Shown here in pieces: positions 44,175 through 54,606 of a stretch of 64,000 nucleotides of DNA. The translations under genes were made by a program, and so were the position numbers. Positions within the stretch are counted from its first letter, which is position 1. Each line of letters opens with the position of its first letter. The stretch covers positions 37,971 to 101,970 of the forward strand of contig CACKNV010000004.1 in NCBI GenBank assembly GCA_902601705.1. The letters run 5' to 3'. This DNA is from an uncultured Pelagibacteraceae bacterium. Its GTDB lineage: Bacteria; Pseudomonadota; Alphaproteobacteria; Pelagibacterales; Pelagibacteraceae. Below the pieces are notes generated by a model. That model was not told the DNA's origin, made no database searches, and was given only the letters and a program-made list of their open reading frames with translations.

Positions 44175-47100
44175 ATGAAAAATTATAAAAAAAATAAAAT
44201 AATTTTAGAAAAAAGTTTTAATTATTCTTCAGAGATGGAACATGATGCATGTGGTGTGGGGTTAATTGCATCTACAAATGGAAAAAAATCTAGAAAAATT
44301 GTTGAATATGGTATTGAGGCGTTAAAAGCTATATGGCACAGAGGAGCTGTGGACGCAGATGGAAAATCTGGTGATGGAGCAGGAATTCAAATTGAGATAG
44401 CACCTGATTTCTTTAAAGAGAAAATTTCCGCAACTGGACATTCCCTTGACGAAAATAAAAGAATTTGTGTTGGAATGGTTTTTCTTCCAAGAACAGATTA
44501 TTCAGAGCAAGAAAAATGTAGGGAGATTATCGAGTCCGCGCTATTAGCTGAAAATTATTACATATATGGTTGGAGACAAGTCCCAATTAATCCAAGTGTT
44601 TTAGGAAAAACAGCTGATCAAAATCGTCCAGAAATTGCTCAAGTAATGTTTAAAAAAAATGAGATATTGCAAACCAATGATCTTGAGAGAGATTTATTTG
44701 AAACAAGAAAAAAAATTGAAAAAGTTGCAAGAGACAAGCAAATAAAAGACTTTTATATCTGCTCTTTCAGCTCAAGATCCATTGTTTACAAAGGTATGTT
44801 TCTAGCTGAAATGTTATCTGAATTTTATCCAGATCTTCATGATGAAAAGTTAACTTCAAGATTTGCAATTTTTCATCAAAGATATTCAACTAATACCTTC
44901 CCAAGTTGGGATTTGGCTCAACCTTTTAGAACTTTAGCACATAACGGAGAGATAAATACAGTTAAAGGAAATATAAACTGGATGAAAATTCATGAGCAAG
45001 ACATGTCTAGCCAGCTTTTCAAAGATGTAAAAAATTTAAAACCAGTTATAAGAAGTTCTTCAGACTCTGGCGCACTTGATAATGTTTTTGAACTTTTAAC
45101 GCATTCAGGAAAATTAGCACCATTAATAAAATTAATGATGATACCTGACTCGTGGTCAAAGAGAAGCAAAACAGTTCCAAAAAATCATCAAGACTTATTT
45201 AATTTTCTTAACAGCACTATAGAGCCATGGGATGGACCAGCAGCCATTTGCGCGACTGATGCGAAATGGGTTTTGGCTTCCTCTGATAGAAACGGACTAA
45301 GGCCTTTAAGATATTCAATCACCTCAGATGATCTATTTTTTGCGGGTTCAGAAACTGGAATGATAAAAATTCCAGAGGAAAAAATTATTGAAAAAGGAAA
45401 ACTTGGTCCAGGACAAATCATTGCAATCGATTTAAAAAAAGGAAAACTATATAAAGATAAAGAGATTAAAGACCTTTTGGCAAAAGATTATAAAAAATAC
45501 AATAAACAAATAATTGATTTAGAAAAAAAGATTTCATCTGGAGAAGAAAAAGCAAATTTCTTAGGTGAGGATTTAAGGAAAAGACAATTTTTATCAGGAT
45601 TAAGTATAGAGGACTTAGAGTTAATTCTTCACCCAATGGCAGAAGAAGGAAAAGAAGCTTCAGGCTCGATGGGTGATGATACTCCAGTTGCCGTATTATC
45701 AAGTCATTTTAGGCCTGTATCACATTATTTTAGACAAAATTTTAGCCAAGTAACCAATCCACCAATAGACTCATTAAGAGAAAATAAAGTAATGAGTTTA
45801 AAGACAAGATTTGGAAATCTAGGCAACATTTTAGATTTTGATAATCTAACTGAAGAAAATATTTATGTTTTAGACAGCCCCATACTTACTAACTCACAAT
45901 TTAAAAAATTTAAAAAATTTTTTTCAAGAAAGGTTAAAGTAATTGATTGCACTTTTAATATTGAAGATTCTCTCAAGGAAAGAATTGAACTAATTAGAGA
46001 AGAGGCAGAAACAGCTGTTAGAGAAGGAAGCACTTGCTTAATATTATCTGATAAAAATATAACAAATCAAAAAGCAAGCATTCCAAGTATATTGACTGTA
46101 GGAGCAGTCCACTCTCACTTAGTAAAACAAGGATTGAGAGGCTATTGCTCTCTAAATGTTGAGTGCTCTGATGCAATGGATACACACTCTTTTGCTATTT
46201 TAATTGGAGTCGGAGCTACTACAGTAAATCCATATCTTGCAATTGATAGTATTCACCAAAGGTTTGAAAAAAAATTATTTGGCAAATCTGATTTTGAAAC
46301 ATGTGTTAATAAATTTAAAAAGTCAATTGATGCTGGTCTACTAAAAATTATGTCAAAGATGGGAATATCAGTAATAAGTTCTTATCGAGGAGGATGTAAC
46401 TTTGAAGCAGTAGGTTTAAGTAGAGCTATTGTTTCAGATTATTTTCCAGGCATGTCTTCAAGAATTTCAGGAATAGGCATAATCGGAATCGAGAAAAAGA
46501 TTAAGGAACTTCATGAAAAATTTAATGCAAAAAATGTATTCACTTTACCTATTGGAGGATTATACAGATATAGAAAAAGCGGAGAAGATCACCAATACCA
46601 AGGAAGATTAATTCATTTATTGCAAAGCGCTGTAGGTAGCGGCTCATATGAATTATATAAAAAGTATTCAACTGGAATTCATAATTTACCTCCAATTAAT
46701 ATAAGAGACTTATTAGAATTTAAAAAACAAAGAAAACCCATCGATATTAAAGAAGTTGAGCCTATTGAAGAAATTTTAAAAAGATTTGGAAGCGGAAGTA
46801 TGTCTCACGGAGCGCTATCAGCAGAGGCTCACGAAACTTTAGCAATGGGTATGAACAGAATTAAAGGCGCCTCTTGTAGCGGAGAAGGGGGCGAGGACGC
46901 GAAAAGATTTAAAATATTACCTAATGGAGATAGCGCAAACTCAAGAGTGAAACAAATTGCATCTGCTAGATTTGGAGTAACTGTTGATTATTTAAATAAC
47001 GCTAACGAAATAGAGATTAAAATTGCTCAAGGAGCTAAACCAGGTGAGGGAGGACAGCTACCAGGTTTTAAGGTTACAAAAGAAATAGCGCGATTAAGAC

Positions 47101-48671
47101 ATTCGACGCCAGGTGTAACTTTAATATCACCACCACCACATCACGATATTTATTCTATAGAAGACTTAGCCCAACTAATTTATGATTTAAAACAAATTAA
47201 TCCAGGTGCGAGAGTTGGAGTCAAATTAGTTGCATCGACTGGCATTGGGACAATTGCAGCAGGCGTAGCAAAAGCAAAAGCAGATATTATTTTAATTTCA
47301 GGACATTCTGGAGGAACTGGTGCTAGTCCCCAAACAAGTATTAAATATGCGGGTATTCCTTGGGAGATGGGTTTAACAGAGGCAAATCAAATTCTTACTT
47401 TAAATAATTTAAGACATAACGTTACTTTAAGAACGGATGGGGGATTAAAAACAGGCCGCGATATTGTGATGGCTGCAATGATGGGTGCAGAAGAATATGG
47501 AATGGGCACATCATCTTTAGTTGCAATGGGGTGCATAATGGTGAGACAGTGCCATTCAAACACATGTCCAGTTGGTGTTTGTAGCCAAGATGAGGCTTTA
47601 CGAGAAAAGTTTACAGGTACTCCAGAAAAAGTTGTGAATTTATTTAAGTTTGCAGCAACAGAGGTAAGAGAAATTCTAGCCTCTCTTGGATTTAAATCAA
47701 TAAATGAAATTATAGGAAGAACAGATTTATTAGCTCAGGTAAACAAAGGTGCATCTAACTTAGATGATTTAGATCTAAATCCACTATTAGTTCAAGCGGA
47801 TCCAGGTGAAAATCTAAGATATTGTAAAGACAAACATATAAATGAAGTACCAGATACTCTCGATGAAAAGATTTGGTCCGAGATAAAAGATAAGATTAAA
47901 ACAGATTCAGAAAATAAATTTCATTACGAGATAGAAAATACTTTGAGATCAGTTGGAACAAGATTGTCCCATCATATATACAAAAAATTTGGTAACAATA
48001 AATTAGATGAAAATACTATTAATATAAAACTAGAGGGTTCAGCGGGGCAATCTCTTGGTGCTTTCTTAACAAAAGGAATAAAACTTATAGTCGAAGGAGA
48101 CTGTAATGATTATGTTGGTAAAGGATTATCAGGGGGAACTATCGTTGTTTATCCATCTCCAAAAAGTACATTAGTTTCAAATGAAAATACAATAATAGGA
48201 AATACTGTTCTTTATGGAGCAACATCAGGAAAACTATTTGCATCGGGGCAGGCGGGAGAAAGATTTGCAGTTAGAAACTCTGGAAGCTTTTCAATCGTCG
48301 AAGGTTGTGGAGCCCATGGTTGTGAGTACATGACTGGTGGAACAGCTATAATACTAGGAGAAGTAGGTGATAATTTCGGAGCAGGAATGACGGGTGGAAT
48401 GGCATTTGTTTATGATAATAATAATACGTTTGAAAATTTTGTTAATCCAACTTCAATAATTTGGCAAGAAGTTGAAACAGATTATTGGAAGAAGTTTTTG
48501 AGAGAAAGTTTAAATACTTTTGTAAAAGAAACAAATTCAAAAATTGCTCAGAAAATATTAAATGACTTTGAAAATGAACTTAAGCAATTTAAACAAATTT
48601 GCCCGATAGAAATGCTTGATAAATTAGACAATCCTATTAGTTTAAGATCTCATACTAAGAAAGTAGGTTAA
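44175..48671 (+). CDS. gltB: Glutamate synthase large subunit
   Basis: Transfers the glutamine amide nitrogen to 2-oxoglutarate, giving two glutamates. 1498 residues: class II amidotransferase domain whose nucleophile Cys26 follows a 25-residue propeptide (EMEHDACGVG), a central domain, the FMN-binding synthase barrel (KPGEGGQLPGFKV, SGHSGGTGASP), a 3Fe-4S site (MVRQCHSNTCPVGVC) and a C-terminal beta-helix (GGTAIILGEVGDNFGAGMTGG). Full length. Overlaps the following SDR gene by one base. Confidence 0.96.
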   Translation: MKNYKKNKIILEKSFNYSSEMEHDACGVGLIASTNGKKSRKIVEYGIEALKAIWHRGAVDADGKSGDGAGIQIEIAPDFFKEKISATGHSLDENKRICVGMVFLPRTDYSEQEKCREIIESALLAENYYIYGWRQVPINPSVLGKTADQNRPEIAQVMFKKNEILQTNDLERDLFETRKKIEKVARDKQIKDFYICSFSSRSIVYKGMFLAEMLSEFYPDLHDEKLTSRFAIFHQRYSTNTFPSWDLAQPFRTLAHNGEINTVKGNINWMKIHEQDMSSQLFKDVKNLKPVIRSSSDSGALDNVFELLTHSGKLAPLIKLMMIPDSWSKRSKTVPKNHQDLFNFLNSTIEPWDGPAAICATDAKWVLASSDRNGLRPLRYSITSDDLFFAGSETGMIKIPEEKIIEKGKLGPGQIIAIDLKKGKLYKDKEIKDLLAKDYKKYNKQIIDLEKKISSGEEKANFLGEDLRKRQFLSGLSIEDLELILHPMAEEGKEASGSMGDDTPVAVLSSHFRPVSHYFRQNFSQVTNPPIDSLRENKVMSLKTRFGNLGNILDFDNLTEENIYVLDSPILTNSQFKKFKKFFSRKVKVIDCTFNIEDSLKERIELIREEAETAVREGSTCLILSDKNITNQKASIPSILTVGAVHSHLVKQGLRGYCSLNVECSDAMDTHSFAILIGVGATTVNPYLAIDSIHQRFEKKLFGKSDFETCVNKFKKSIDAGLLKIMSKMGISVISSYRGGCNFEAVGLSRAIVSDYFPGMSSRISGIGIIGIEKKIKELHEKFNAKNVFTLPIGGLYRYRKSGEDHQYQGRLIHLLQSAVGSGSYELYKKYSTGIHNLPPINIRDLLEFKKQRKPIDIKEVEPIEEILKRFGSGSMSHGALSAEAHETLAMGMNRIKGASCSGEGGEDAKRFKILPNGDSANSRVKQIASARFGVTVDYLNNANEIEIKIAQGAKPGEGGQLPGFKVTKEIARLRHSTPGVTLISPPPHHDIYSIEDLAQLIYDLKQINPGARVGVKLVASTGIGTIAAGVAKAKADIILISGHSGGTGASPQTSIKYAGIPWEMGLTEANQILTLNNLRHNVTLRTDGGLKTGRDIVMAAMMGAEEYGMGTSSLVAMGCIMVRQCHSNTCPVGVCSQDEALREKFTGTPEKVVNLFKFAATEVREILASLGFKSINEIIGRTDLLAQVNKGASNLDDLDLNPLLVQADPGENLRYCKDKHINEVPDTLDEKIWSEIKDKIKTDSENKFHYEIENTLRSVGTRLSHHIYKKFGNNKLDENTINIKLEGSAGQSLGAFLTKGIKLIVEGDCNDYVGKGLSGGTIVVYPSPKSTLVSNENTIIGNTVLYGATSGKLFASGQAGERFAVRNSGSFSIVEGCGAHGCEYMTGGTAIILGEVGDNFGAGMTGGMAFVYDNNNTFENFVNPTSIIWQEVETDYWKKFLRESLNTFVKETNSKIAQKILNDFENELKQFKQICPIEMLDKLDNPISLRSHTKKVG

Positions 48672-49549
48672 TGAGTAAAACTAAGATCTTTTGCTTTGGT
48701 TTTGGCCAAGTCGCAGAGAGTTTCGTTAATAAGTTAATTAATGAAAAAAAAGACTTTGATTTAAGTGTTACTTCTAGACAGGAAACTCATCAGATAGAGT
48801 TTAATAATATTAAAATAAATTCATACCATTTTACTGATGACAAGTTTGATGACTCTATTAAAAAAAAAGTAGAGGAAGCAGATTACATTTTAGTTTCTAT
48901 TCCGCCTATTGATGGTAAAGATATTGTAGCAAATTACTTTGATACGAACCAAAAAAAGATAACAAATTGTAAATGGATTACATATTTATCAGCAACTAGT
49001 GTATATGGAGATCATAAAGGTGATTGGGTTAACGAAAATAGTGCTACTCAACCTACTTCAGATAATGGGATAAATAGATTAGAGGCAGAAAAAAACTGGA
49101 AAAGCTTATCGAATAAAAAGAATTATCCGATACAAATTTTTAGATTAGCTGGCATATATTCAAATGAGTATAATATTTTGAAAAGGTTAAAAACTGGAAA
49201 AGTACAAATCGTGGATAAAAAAAATCACTTTTTTTCAAGAATTCATGTTGATGACATAGCTAACATTTTATTCAAGTCTCTTGATAATTTTAAAAATAAT
49301 GAAATTTATAATATTTGTGATGATAAACCTGCTTCACAAATCGAGATAGCAGCATACGGTGCAAAATTATTAAAACTAGAGAAACCTCATTCAATAAAAC
49401 TTGAGGAAATTGAAAGCAAAATGTTACAAAATTTTTATAAAGATTCAAAAAAAGTAGATAACAAAAAAATGAAAGCTTTTTTTAAATATGATTTAAAATA
49501 TCCTTCCTACAAGGAGGGGTTAAATCATATTCTTAATAATGGTTTGTAA
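48671..49549 (+). CDS. NAD(P)-binding SDR family protein (YeeZ-like)
   Basis: Atypical extended SDR of 292 residues. Rossmann start FCFGFGQVAESF, YLSATSVYGDHKGDWVNE and INRLEAEKNW in place of a Tyr-x3-Lys active site, as in the YeeZ group. A role in nucleotide-sugar or histidine-like metabolism cannot be decided. Starts in a TAATG overlap with gltB. Its end overlaps the convergent hydrolase by 30 bases. Confidence 0.8.
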   Translation: MSKTKIFCFGFGQVAESFVNKLINEKKDFDLSVTSRQETHQIEFNNIKINSYHFTDDKFDDSIKKKVEEADYILVSIPPIDGKDIVANYFDTNQKKITNCKWITYLSATSVYGDHKGDWVNENSATQPTSDNGINRLEAEKNWKSLSNKKNYPIQIFRLAGIYSNEYNILKRLKTGKVQIVDKKNHFFSRIHVDDIANILFKSLDNFKNNEIYNICDDKPASQIEIAAYGAKLLKLEKPHSIKLEEIESKMLQNFYKDSKKVDNKKMKAFFKYDLKYPSYKEGLNHILNNGL

Positions 49550-50275
49550 TTCTTTGATTATTTTCCTTAAGGGTTTTTGACTGGATAAACTGTGATCACC
49601 ATTTTTTATTATTACAAGTTTCTTTTTAGCTTTACTGAAAACTTTTAATACTAATCTAGAGAAACCAACCGGAACAACTTCATCTTTTTTACCATGAATC
49701 ATCGTTACATCTATTTTAGAATTTATTTTCCTATGTAAAACTTTATTCTTTTTTCCATCCTTTATAAGTTGAAAAGTAATTGGATATTCATAGCCTCCAT
49801 TTTTTATTAAAATTTTTCCTGTTTTCAGCAATTCCCTCTTTGTTTTTTTTGGAAATTTATTCCACATAAGTCTTGTTAAAAATTCTGGAGCTGAACCAAT
49901 TCCTAAGAAGCCTTTTATAAGAGATTTAAAATATCTAAATTGGTTGAGTGCTATCCAGGCACCCATACTTGATCCTATTAAAATAAAATTATTTTTTTTT
50001 ACAATTTTTTTAATTACTCTTCTAGTATCATTTGACCAAATACTTATATTTCCTTTAGTAAAATCTCCTGAAGATTTTCCATGTCCAGAGTACTCTAAAC
50101 TTAAAAAACCCAATTTGTTCTTCTTTGCAAATTTAAAAAGATATTGCGGTTTTTTTCCTTCAATATCGGACATGAAACCTGGTAAAAAAACAATATAAAG
50201 TTTTTTTTTAAAGTAATTATCAATAAATCTAAGTTTTTTTGTCTTTGACAATTTTAAATATTTGAATTTTTTCAT
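49520..50275 (-). CDS. Alpha/beta hydrolase
   Basis: Serine hydrolase of 251 residues. LPGFMSDIEGKKPQ forms the oxyanion region, the nucleophile elbow is IGSSMGAWIAL, and the catalytic Asp and His lie in GKKDEVVP and NGDHSLS. It resembles the palmitoyl-protein-thioesterase ABHD10-type branch seen in alphaproteobacteria. Substrate unknown. Only 36 bases separate its start from the divergent GT4 gene. Confidence 0.8.
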   Translation of the reverse strand: MKKFKYLKLSKTKKLRFIDNYFKKKLYIVFLPGFMSDIEGKKPQYLFKFAKKNKLGFLSLEYSGHGKSSGDFTKGNISIWSNDTRRVIKKIVKKNNFILIGSSMGAWIALNQFRYFKSLIKGFLGIGSAPEFLTRLMWNKFPKKTKRELLKTGKILIKNGGYEYPITFQLIKDGKKNKVLHRKINSKIDVTMIHGKKDEVVPVGFSRLVLKVFSKAKKKLVIIKNGDHSLSSQKPLRKIIKELQTIIKNMI

Positions 50276-50311
50276 ATAAGATTGTTTAAGTGATATTATA
50301 TAACAAATAAC

Positions 50312-51469
50312 ATGAGTACTAAATTAAATGTTCTCCAGGTTATTCCTAAGCTTGGTTATGGCGGTGCAGAAACTGGTTGTTATGATATTGCTCATTTCCT
50401 TCCAGAGAAAGAATGTGGGTCTTTCGTGGCTACCTCAGGAGGTGAACTATTAAAATTTGTAAAAAGAGATAAAGTTAAAATCTTAAGGTTACCCGTTCAC
50501 TCTAAAAATCCTCTTTTGATGATTTTTAATACCTTGGCATTAATTTTATATATAATTTTTTTTAACATTAATATTGTACATGCAAGAAGCAGGGCGCCGG
50601 CTTGGTCGTGCTATTTTGCATCACTTTTGACAAGAAGAGTTTTTGTGACAACATTTCATGGAACTTATAACTTTAAAAGCAGTATTAAAAAATTTTATAA
50701 TAGTATAATGCTTAGAGCAAAATTAACTATTGCTGGATCAAATTTTATTTTCGGTCACATAAATGAAAATTATGCCGAATATTTAAGTAAAGAAAAAAAA
50801 CTCAGAGTAATTTTTAGAGGTATAAACATTGATTATTTTAACCCTAAAAATATATCAATTCTTAAACAAGAAAAACTTAAACAAGAATGGGGTCTTGCTT
50901 CAAATAAATTTACTATTCTTTTACCAGGAAGGTTAACTTATTGGAAAGGACAAGAAAAATTTATAGAATCTCTAAATATACTTATTGAAGATTACAATAT
51001 AACAAATTTTCAGGCTGTAATACTTGGTTCAGATCAAGGCAGAAAGGTTTATTCCAAAAAATTAACTAACCTTGTTCAGAGATATAGTTTAAATAAAAAA
51101 ATAAAATTTATTCAGCATTGTAAAGAGATGCCATTAGCATATTCATTAGCTGATGTCGTTGTTTCTGCGTCTATAGAACCAGAGGCATTTGGGAGGGTTT
51201 CGGTTGAAGCCCAATCCATGGGAAAACCGATCATTGCAAGCAATATAGGAGGATCTAAAGAAACAGTAGTAAACAAAAAAACTGGCTTTTTGTATAAGCA
51301 TGACGATCCAAGAGAACTTGCCAAAATTTTAAATACTGTTATTCAATTATCACCAGATGAATTAAAATCTATTGGAAATGAGGGAAGAAAAAATATAACT
51401 AAAAAATTTGATGTTGAAATAATGTGCCAAACTAATTTAAAAGAATATAAAAGATTAATTAAAAATTAA
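50312..51469 (+). CDS. Family 4 glycosyltransferase
   Basis: GT-B fold enzyme of 385 residues. The acceptor-side N-terminus reads VIPKLGYGGAETGCYDIA. The donor domain has LLPGRLTYWKGQEKF and the E-x7-E signature EPEAFGRVSVEAQSMGKPIIAS. Probably acts on lipopolysaccharide or related glycan. The stop overlaps thrS (TAATG), so a glycan gene feeds directly into the translation-gene operon. Confidence 0.87.
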   Translation: MSTKLNVLQVIPKLGYGGAETGCYDIAHFLPEKECGSFVATSGGELLKFVKRDKVKILRLPVHSKNPLLMIFNTLALILYIIFFNINIVHARSRAPAWSCYFASLLTRRVFVTTFHGTYNFKSSIKKFYNSIMLRAKLTIAGSNFIFGHINENYAEYLSKEKKLRVIFRGINIDYFNPKNISILKQEKLKQEWGLASNKFTILLPGRLTYWKGQEKFIESLNILIEDYNITNFQAVILGSDQGRKVYSKKLTNLVQRYSLNKKIKFIQHCKEMPLAYSLADVVVSASIEPEAFGRVSVEAQSMGKPIIASNIGGSKETVVNKKTGFLYKHDDPRELAKILNTVIQLSPDELKSIGNEGRKNITKKFDVEIMCQTNLKEYKRLIKN

Positions 51470-53388
51470 TGCCACAAATTCAATTATTAGATGGAAAAAA
51501 GATAGATTTTGAAAAATCAATCACTGGTTTCGATCTTACAAAAAAAATCAGCAAGTCATTAGAAAAAGTTGCTTTAATAATGGAGGTCGACGGTGATTTA
51601 AAAGACTTAAGCCACCAAATTACTCGAGATGCCAAAGTAAGAATTATCACGTCAAAAGATAAAGAAGGTTTAGAAGTCATAAGACATGATGCTGCTCATA
51701 TAATGGCAATGGCTGTCCAGGAATTATTTCCAGGTACACAAGTTACTATAGGACCTGTTATTGAAAATGGTTTTTATTACGACTTTGCCAGAAAAGAACC
51801 TTTCACTGAAGAGGACTTAAAAAAAATTGAAAAAAAAATGTCTGAAATAATTGATAGGGATGTAAAAACAAGAAGAGAAGTTTGGAAAAGAAATGACGCT
51901 ATAAAACATTTTAAAAAAATCGGAGAAAACTACAAAGCAGAAATTATAGAGAGCATTCCTCAAAATGAGGAATTATCTGTCTACCATCATGGAGACACTT
52001 GGCATGATTTGTGTAGAGGGCCGCATTTAGCTTCATCAGGTAAAATTGGAAAAGCGTTCAAGTTAACGAAAGTTTCTGGAGCATATTGGAGAGGAGACTC
52101 GAATAATGAAATGCTTCAAAGAATTTATGGAACATGTTGGAGTACCAAAAATGAACTTGACGATTATTTACATCGATTGGAAGAAGCTGAAAAAAGAGAT
52201 CATAGAAAATTGGGAAAAGAAATGGATCTTTTTCATTTTAGAGAAGAAAGCCCTGGCGCTGTTTTTTGGCACGAGAAAGGATGGTTATTATTTCAAAGAC
52301 TAGTCGAGTATATGCGAGCAAAACAAAGACTTGCAGGATATAAAGAAATTAACACACCTGAACTTTTAGATAAAACTCTTTGGGAAAAATCTGGCCATTG
52401 GGATAAATTTGGTGAACATATGTTCACTTCAGAAACACCAGATGACAAAACATTTGCAATTAAGCCTATGAATTGTCCAGGATGTGTCCAAGTATTTAAT
52501 CAAGGATTGAAAAGTTACAGAGATTTACCTCTTAAACTTTCAGAGTTTGGAAAAGTTCATAGATATGAGCCTTCAGGAGCGTTGCATGGTTTACTAAGAG
52601 TGAGAGCATTTACACAAGATGATGCTCATATATTTTGTACGGAAGATCAAATAACTCAGGAGTCTCTTTCGGTTACAAATTTAATATTAGAAATTTATAA
52701 AGATTTGGGTTTTGAAAATGTAATTTTAAAATATTCAGACAGGCCAGAGAAAAGAGTAGGAGATGATAGCGTGTGGGATAAATCAGAAGCAGCACTTCTT
52801 GCTGCTATTAAACAATCTAAACTGGAATATACAATCAATAAAGGAGAGGGAGCTTTCTATGGCCCTAAAATTGAATTTGTTTTAAGAGATGCGATAGGCA
52901 GAGACTGGCAATGTGGAACTTTACAAGTTGACTTAAATTTGCCGAAAAGATTAGGAGCTTCTTATGTTGCTAAAGATGGTAATAAAAAAGTTCCTGTAAT
53001 GTTACATCGAGCGTTATTTGGTTCTTTAGAGAGATTTATAGGAATATTAATTGAAAATTACGCAGGTAAATTACCTTTTTGGTTATCTCCAGCACAAGCT
53101 GTAGTATGTCCAATAGCCGAAGAAAACAATGACTATGTAAAAAAGTTATTTGAAGATTTATTTAAAGAAGGTATAAAATGTGAAATGGATTTAAGAAACG
53201 AAAAGATAAATTATAAAGTTAGAGAACATTCCTTGGCGAAGATTCCATTTATAATTGTTTGTGGAAAAAAAGAAGTTAAAGAAAATACTGTAACAGTTAG
53301 ACAATTAGGTTCAGACAAACAAGAGATTATGAAAAGAGAAGATTTGATAAAAACTATGCTTGCCTCAAATAAGTTGCCCTTAAATTAA
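51469..53388 (+). CDS. thrS: Threonyl-tRNA synthetase
   Basis: Charges tRNA-Thr. 639 residues: TGS domain (1-60), editing domain with HDAAHIMAMA and the HGDTWHDLCRGPH site, class II core with KPMNCPGCVQ (zinc Cys), RVRAFTQDDAHIFC and HRALFGSLERFIGILIE, then the anticodon-binding domain from about 535. Full length. Starts in a TAATG with the GT4 gene and abuts infC. Confidence 0.96.
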   Translation: MPQIQLLDGKKIDFEKSITGFDLTKKISKSLEKVALIMEVDGDLKDLSHQITRDAKVRIITSKDKEGLEVIRHDAAHIMAMAVQELFPGTQVTIGPVIENGFYYDFARKEPFTEEDLKKIEKKMSEIIDRDVKTRREVWKRNDAIKHFKKIGENYKAEIIESIPQNEELSVYHHGDTWHDLCRGPHLASSGKIGKAFKLTKVSGAYWRGDSNNEMLQRIYGTCWSTKNELDDYLHRLEEAEKRDHRKLGKEMDLFHFREESPGAVFWHEKGWLLFQRLVEYMRAKQRLAGYKEINTPELLDKTLWEKSGHWDKFGEHMFTSETPDDKTFAIKPMNCPGCVQVFNQGLKSYRDLPLKLSEFGKVHRYEPSGALHGLLRVRAFTQDDAHIFCTEDQITQESLSVTNLILEIYKDLGFENVILKYSDRPEKRVGDDSVWDKSEAALLAAIKQSKLEYTINKGEGAFYGPKIEFVLRDAIGRDWQCGTLQVDLNLPKRLGASYVAKDGNKKVPVMLHRALFGSLERFIGILIENYAGKLPFWLSPAQAVVCPIAEENNDYVKKLFEDLFKEGIKCEMDLRNEKINYKVREHSLAKIPFIIVCGKKEVKENTVTVRQLGSDKQEIMKREDLIKTMLASNKLPLN

Positions 53389-53934
53389 GTGTCAAACTTT
53401 AAACCAAACTATTTTCAGCGAAGAAGTAAACCTCAAGGCCCTAAAGCTAATGAGCGAATAAGAGCTTTAGATGTTCAAGTCATTGGTAGCGATGGAGGAA
53501 ATCTTGGTATTATGCCATTAGGTAAAGCTATTGAGCTAGCAAAACAAGAGGGATTAGATTTAATTGAAATTTCGCCCAACGCAAATCCGCCAGTATGTAA
53601 AATTATGGATATGGGAAAATATAAATATGATTTACAGAAAAAAGCAAATTTGGCCAAAAAAAAACAAAAAACAGTTTCGCTGAAAGAAATAAAACTAAGA
53701 CCAGGTACGGAAGCTCATGATTATAATTTTAAAATAAAAAATGCTAAAAAGTTCATTTCAAAGGGTGATAAAGTAAAGTTTACGGTTAAATTTAAAGGTA
53801 GAGAAATGCAGCATACTGACCTTGGTAAGGATTTGATGGACAAGATTATTGAAGAAACAAAGGATATTGCAAAAGTCGAAAGTAAGCCAAAATTCGAAGG
53901 TCGTCAGATGGTTATGATAATTCAACCTCTGTAA
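53389..53934 (+). CDS. infC: Translation initiation factor IF-3 (GTG start)
   Basis: IF-3 checks the start codon and keeps ribosomal subunits apart. 181 residues: N-domain with ANERIRALDVQVIGSDGGNLG, the helical linker, and the C-domain with KEIKLRPGTEAHDYNFKIKNA. The start codon is GTG at 53389, directly after the thrS stop. The family often uses a rare start that IF-3 itself represses (AUU in Escherichia coli); GTG may be a milder form. Normal operon order thrS-infC-rpmI-rplT. Confidence 0.95.
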   Translation: MSNFKPNYFQRRSKPQGPKANERIRALDVQVIGSDGGNLGIMPLGKAIELAKQEGLDLIEISPNANPPVCKIMDMGKYKYDLQKKANLAKKKQKTVSLKEIKLRPGTEAHDYNFKIKNAKKFISKGDKVKFTVKFKGREMQHTDLGKDLMDKIIEETKDIAKVESKPKFEGRQMVMIIQPL

Positions 53935-53952
53935 ATCATCAATAATAGTATC

Positions 53953-53981
53953 TTGTAAACATTAATTATTGCCTATATAAG
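53953..53981 (+). promoter_or_regulatory. Likely promoter of rpmI-rplT
   Basis: TTGTAA (53953-53958), a 17-base spacer and TATAAG (53976-53981) lie between infC and rpmI. The start site would fall just before the rpmI ATG, giving ribosomal proteins extra transcription over thrS-infC. I see no L20 operator-like structure here. Confidence 0.45.
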
Positions 53982-53993
53982 ACCGAATATTTT

Positions 53994-54200
53994 ATGCCAA
54001 AACTTAAAACAAAAAGTTCAGCCAAAAAAAGATTTAGATTCACTGCTTCAGGGAAAATTAAAATGCCTCAAGCTGGTAAAAGACACGGAATGATTAAGCG
54101 AACGAATTCACAGATTAGAAAACAAAGAGGCACTACAATTATGACAAAACAAGATTCAAAAATTGTCAAATCGTATATGCCGTATAATTTAAGAGGATAA
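53994..54200 (+). CDS. rpmI: 50S ribosomal protein bL35
   Basis: Small basic ribosomal protein of 68 residues. [20 protein letters not shown] is the standard N-terminus and ends with SYMPYNLRG. One base from rplT. Confidence 0.96.
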   Translation: MPKLKTKSSAKKRFRFTASGKIKMPQAGKRHGMIKRTNSQIRKQRGTTIMTKQDSKIVKSYMPYNLRG

Positions 54201-54201
54201 T

Positions 54202-54558
54202 ATGGCAAGAACAAAACGTGGCGTAATAAGTAGAGCAAAACATAATAAAGTTTTAAAATCAGTTAAAGGTCAACGAGGAAGAAGGAAAAATACTATTCGT
54301 ATTGCTCGTCAAGCCATGGAAAAAGCGATGCAATATGCTTACAGGGATAGAAAAGCTAAAAAAAGAGAGTTTAGATCATTATGGATACAAAGGATTAATG
54401 CTGGAGTTAGAGCTGAGGGTTTAACATATGCAAAATTTATTAATGGTCTGGCTAAATCCAAAATTAAGTTAGATAGAAAAGTTCTAGCAGAGCTTGCTTA
54501 TAATAATCCTGAAGTCTTTAAATCTGTGGTAAAAAAGGTTCAATCTTCCCTAGCATAA
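54202..54558 (+). CDS. rplT: 50S ribosomal protein bL20
   Basis: Ribosomal assembly protein of 118 residues, needed early in 50S formation. N-terminal arm [19 protein letters not shown] and core [20 protein letters not shown] are standard. It follows rpmI and precedes pheS by 48 bases, where a short hairpin (54562-54579) lies. Confidence 0.97.
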   Translation: MARTKRGVISRAKHNKVLKSVKGQRGRRKNTIRIARQAMEKAMQYAYRDRKAKKREFRSLWIQRINAGVRAEGLTYAKFINGLAKSKIKLDRKVLAELAYNNPEVFKSVVKKVQSSLA

Positions 54559-54561
54559 AAG

Positions 54562-54579
54562 GGTCTTTGATTTAAGACC
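54562..54579 (+). other. Short hairpin between rplT and pheS
   Basis: GGTCTT (54562-54567) pairs with AAGACC (54574-54579) around a six-base loop. No T run follows, so it is not a clear terminator. It may be an attenuator remnant or an mRNA-processing site. Confidence 0.3.
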
Positions 54580-54606
54580 AACTTTATATTAAATATCAAT
54601 TACCTA

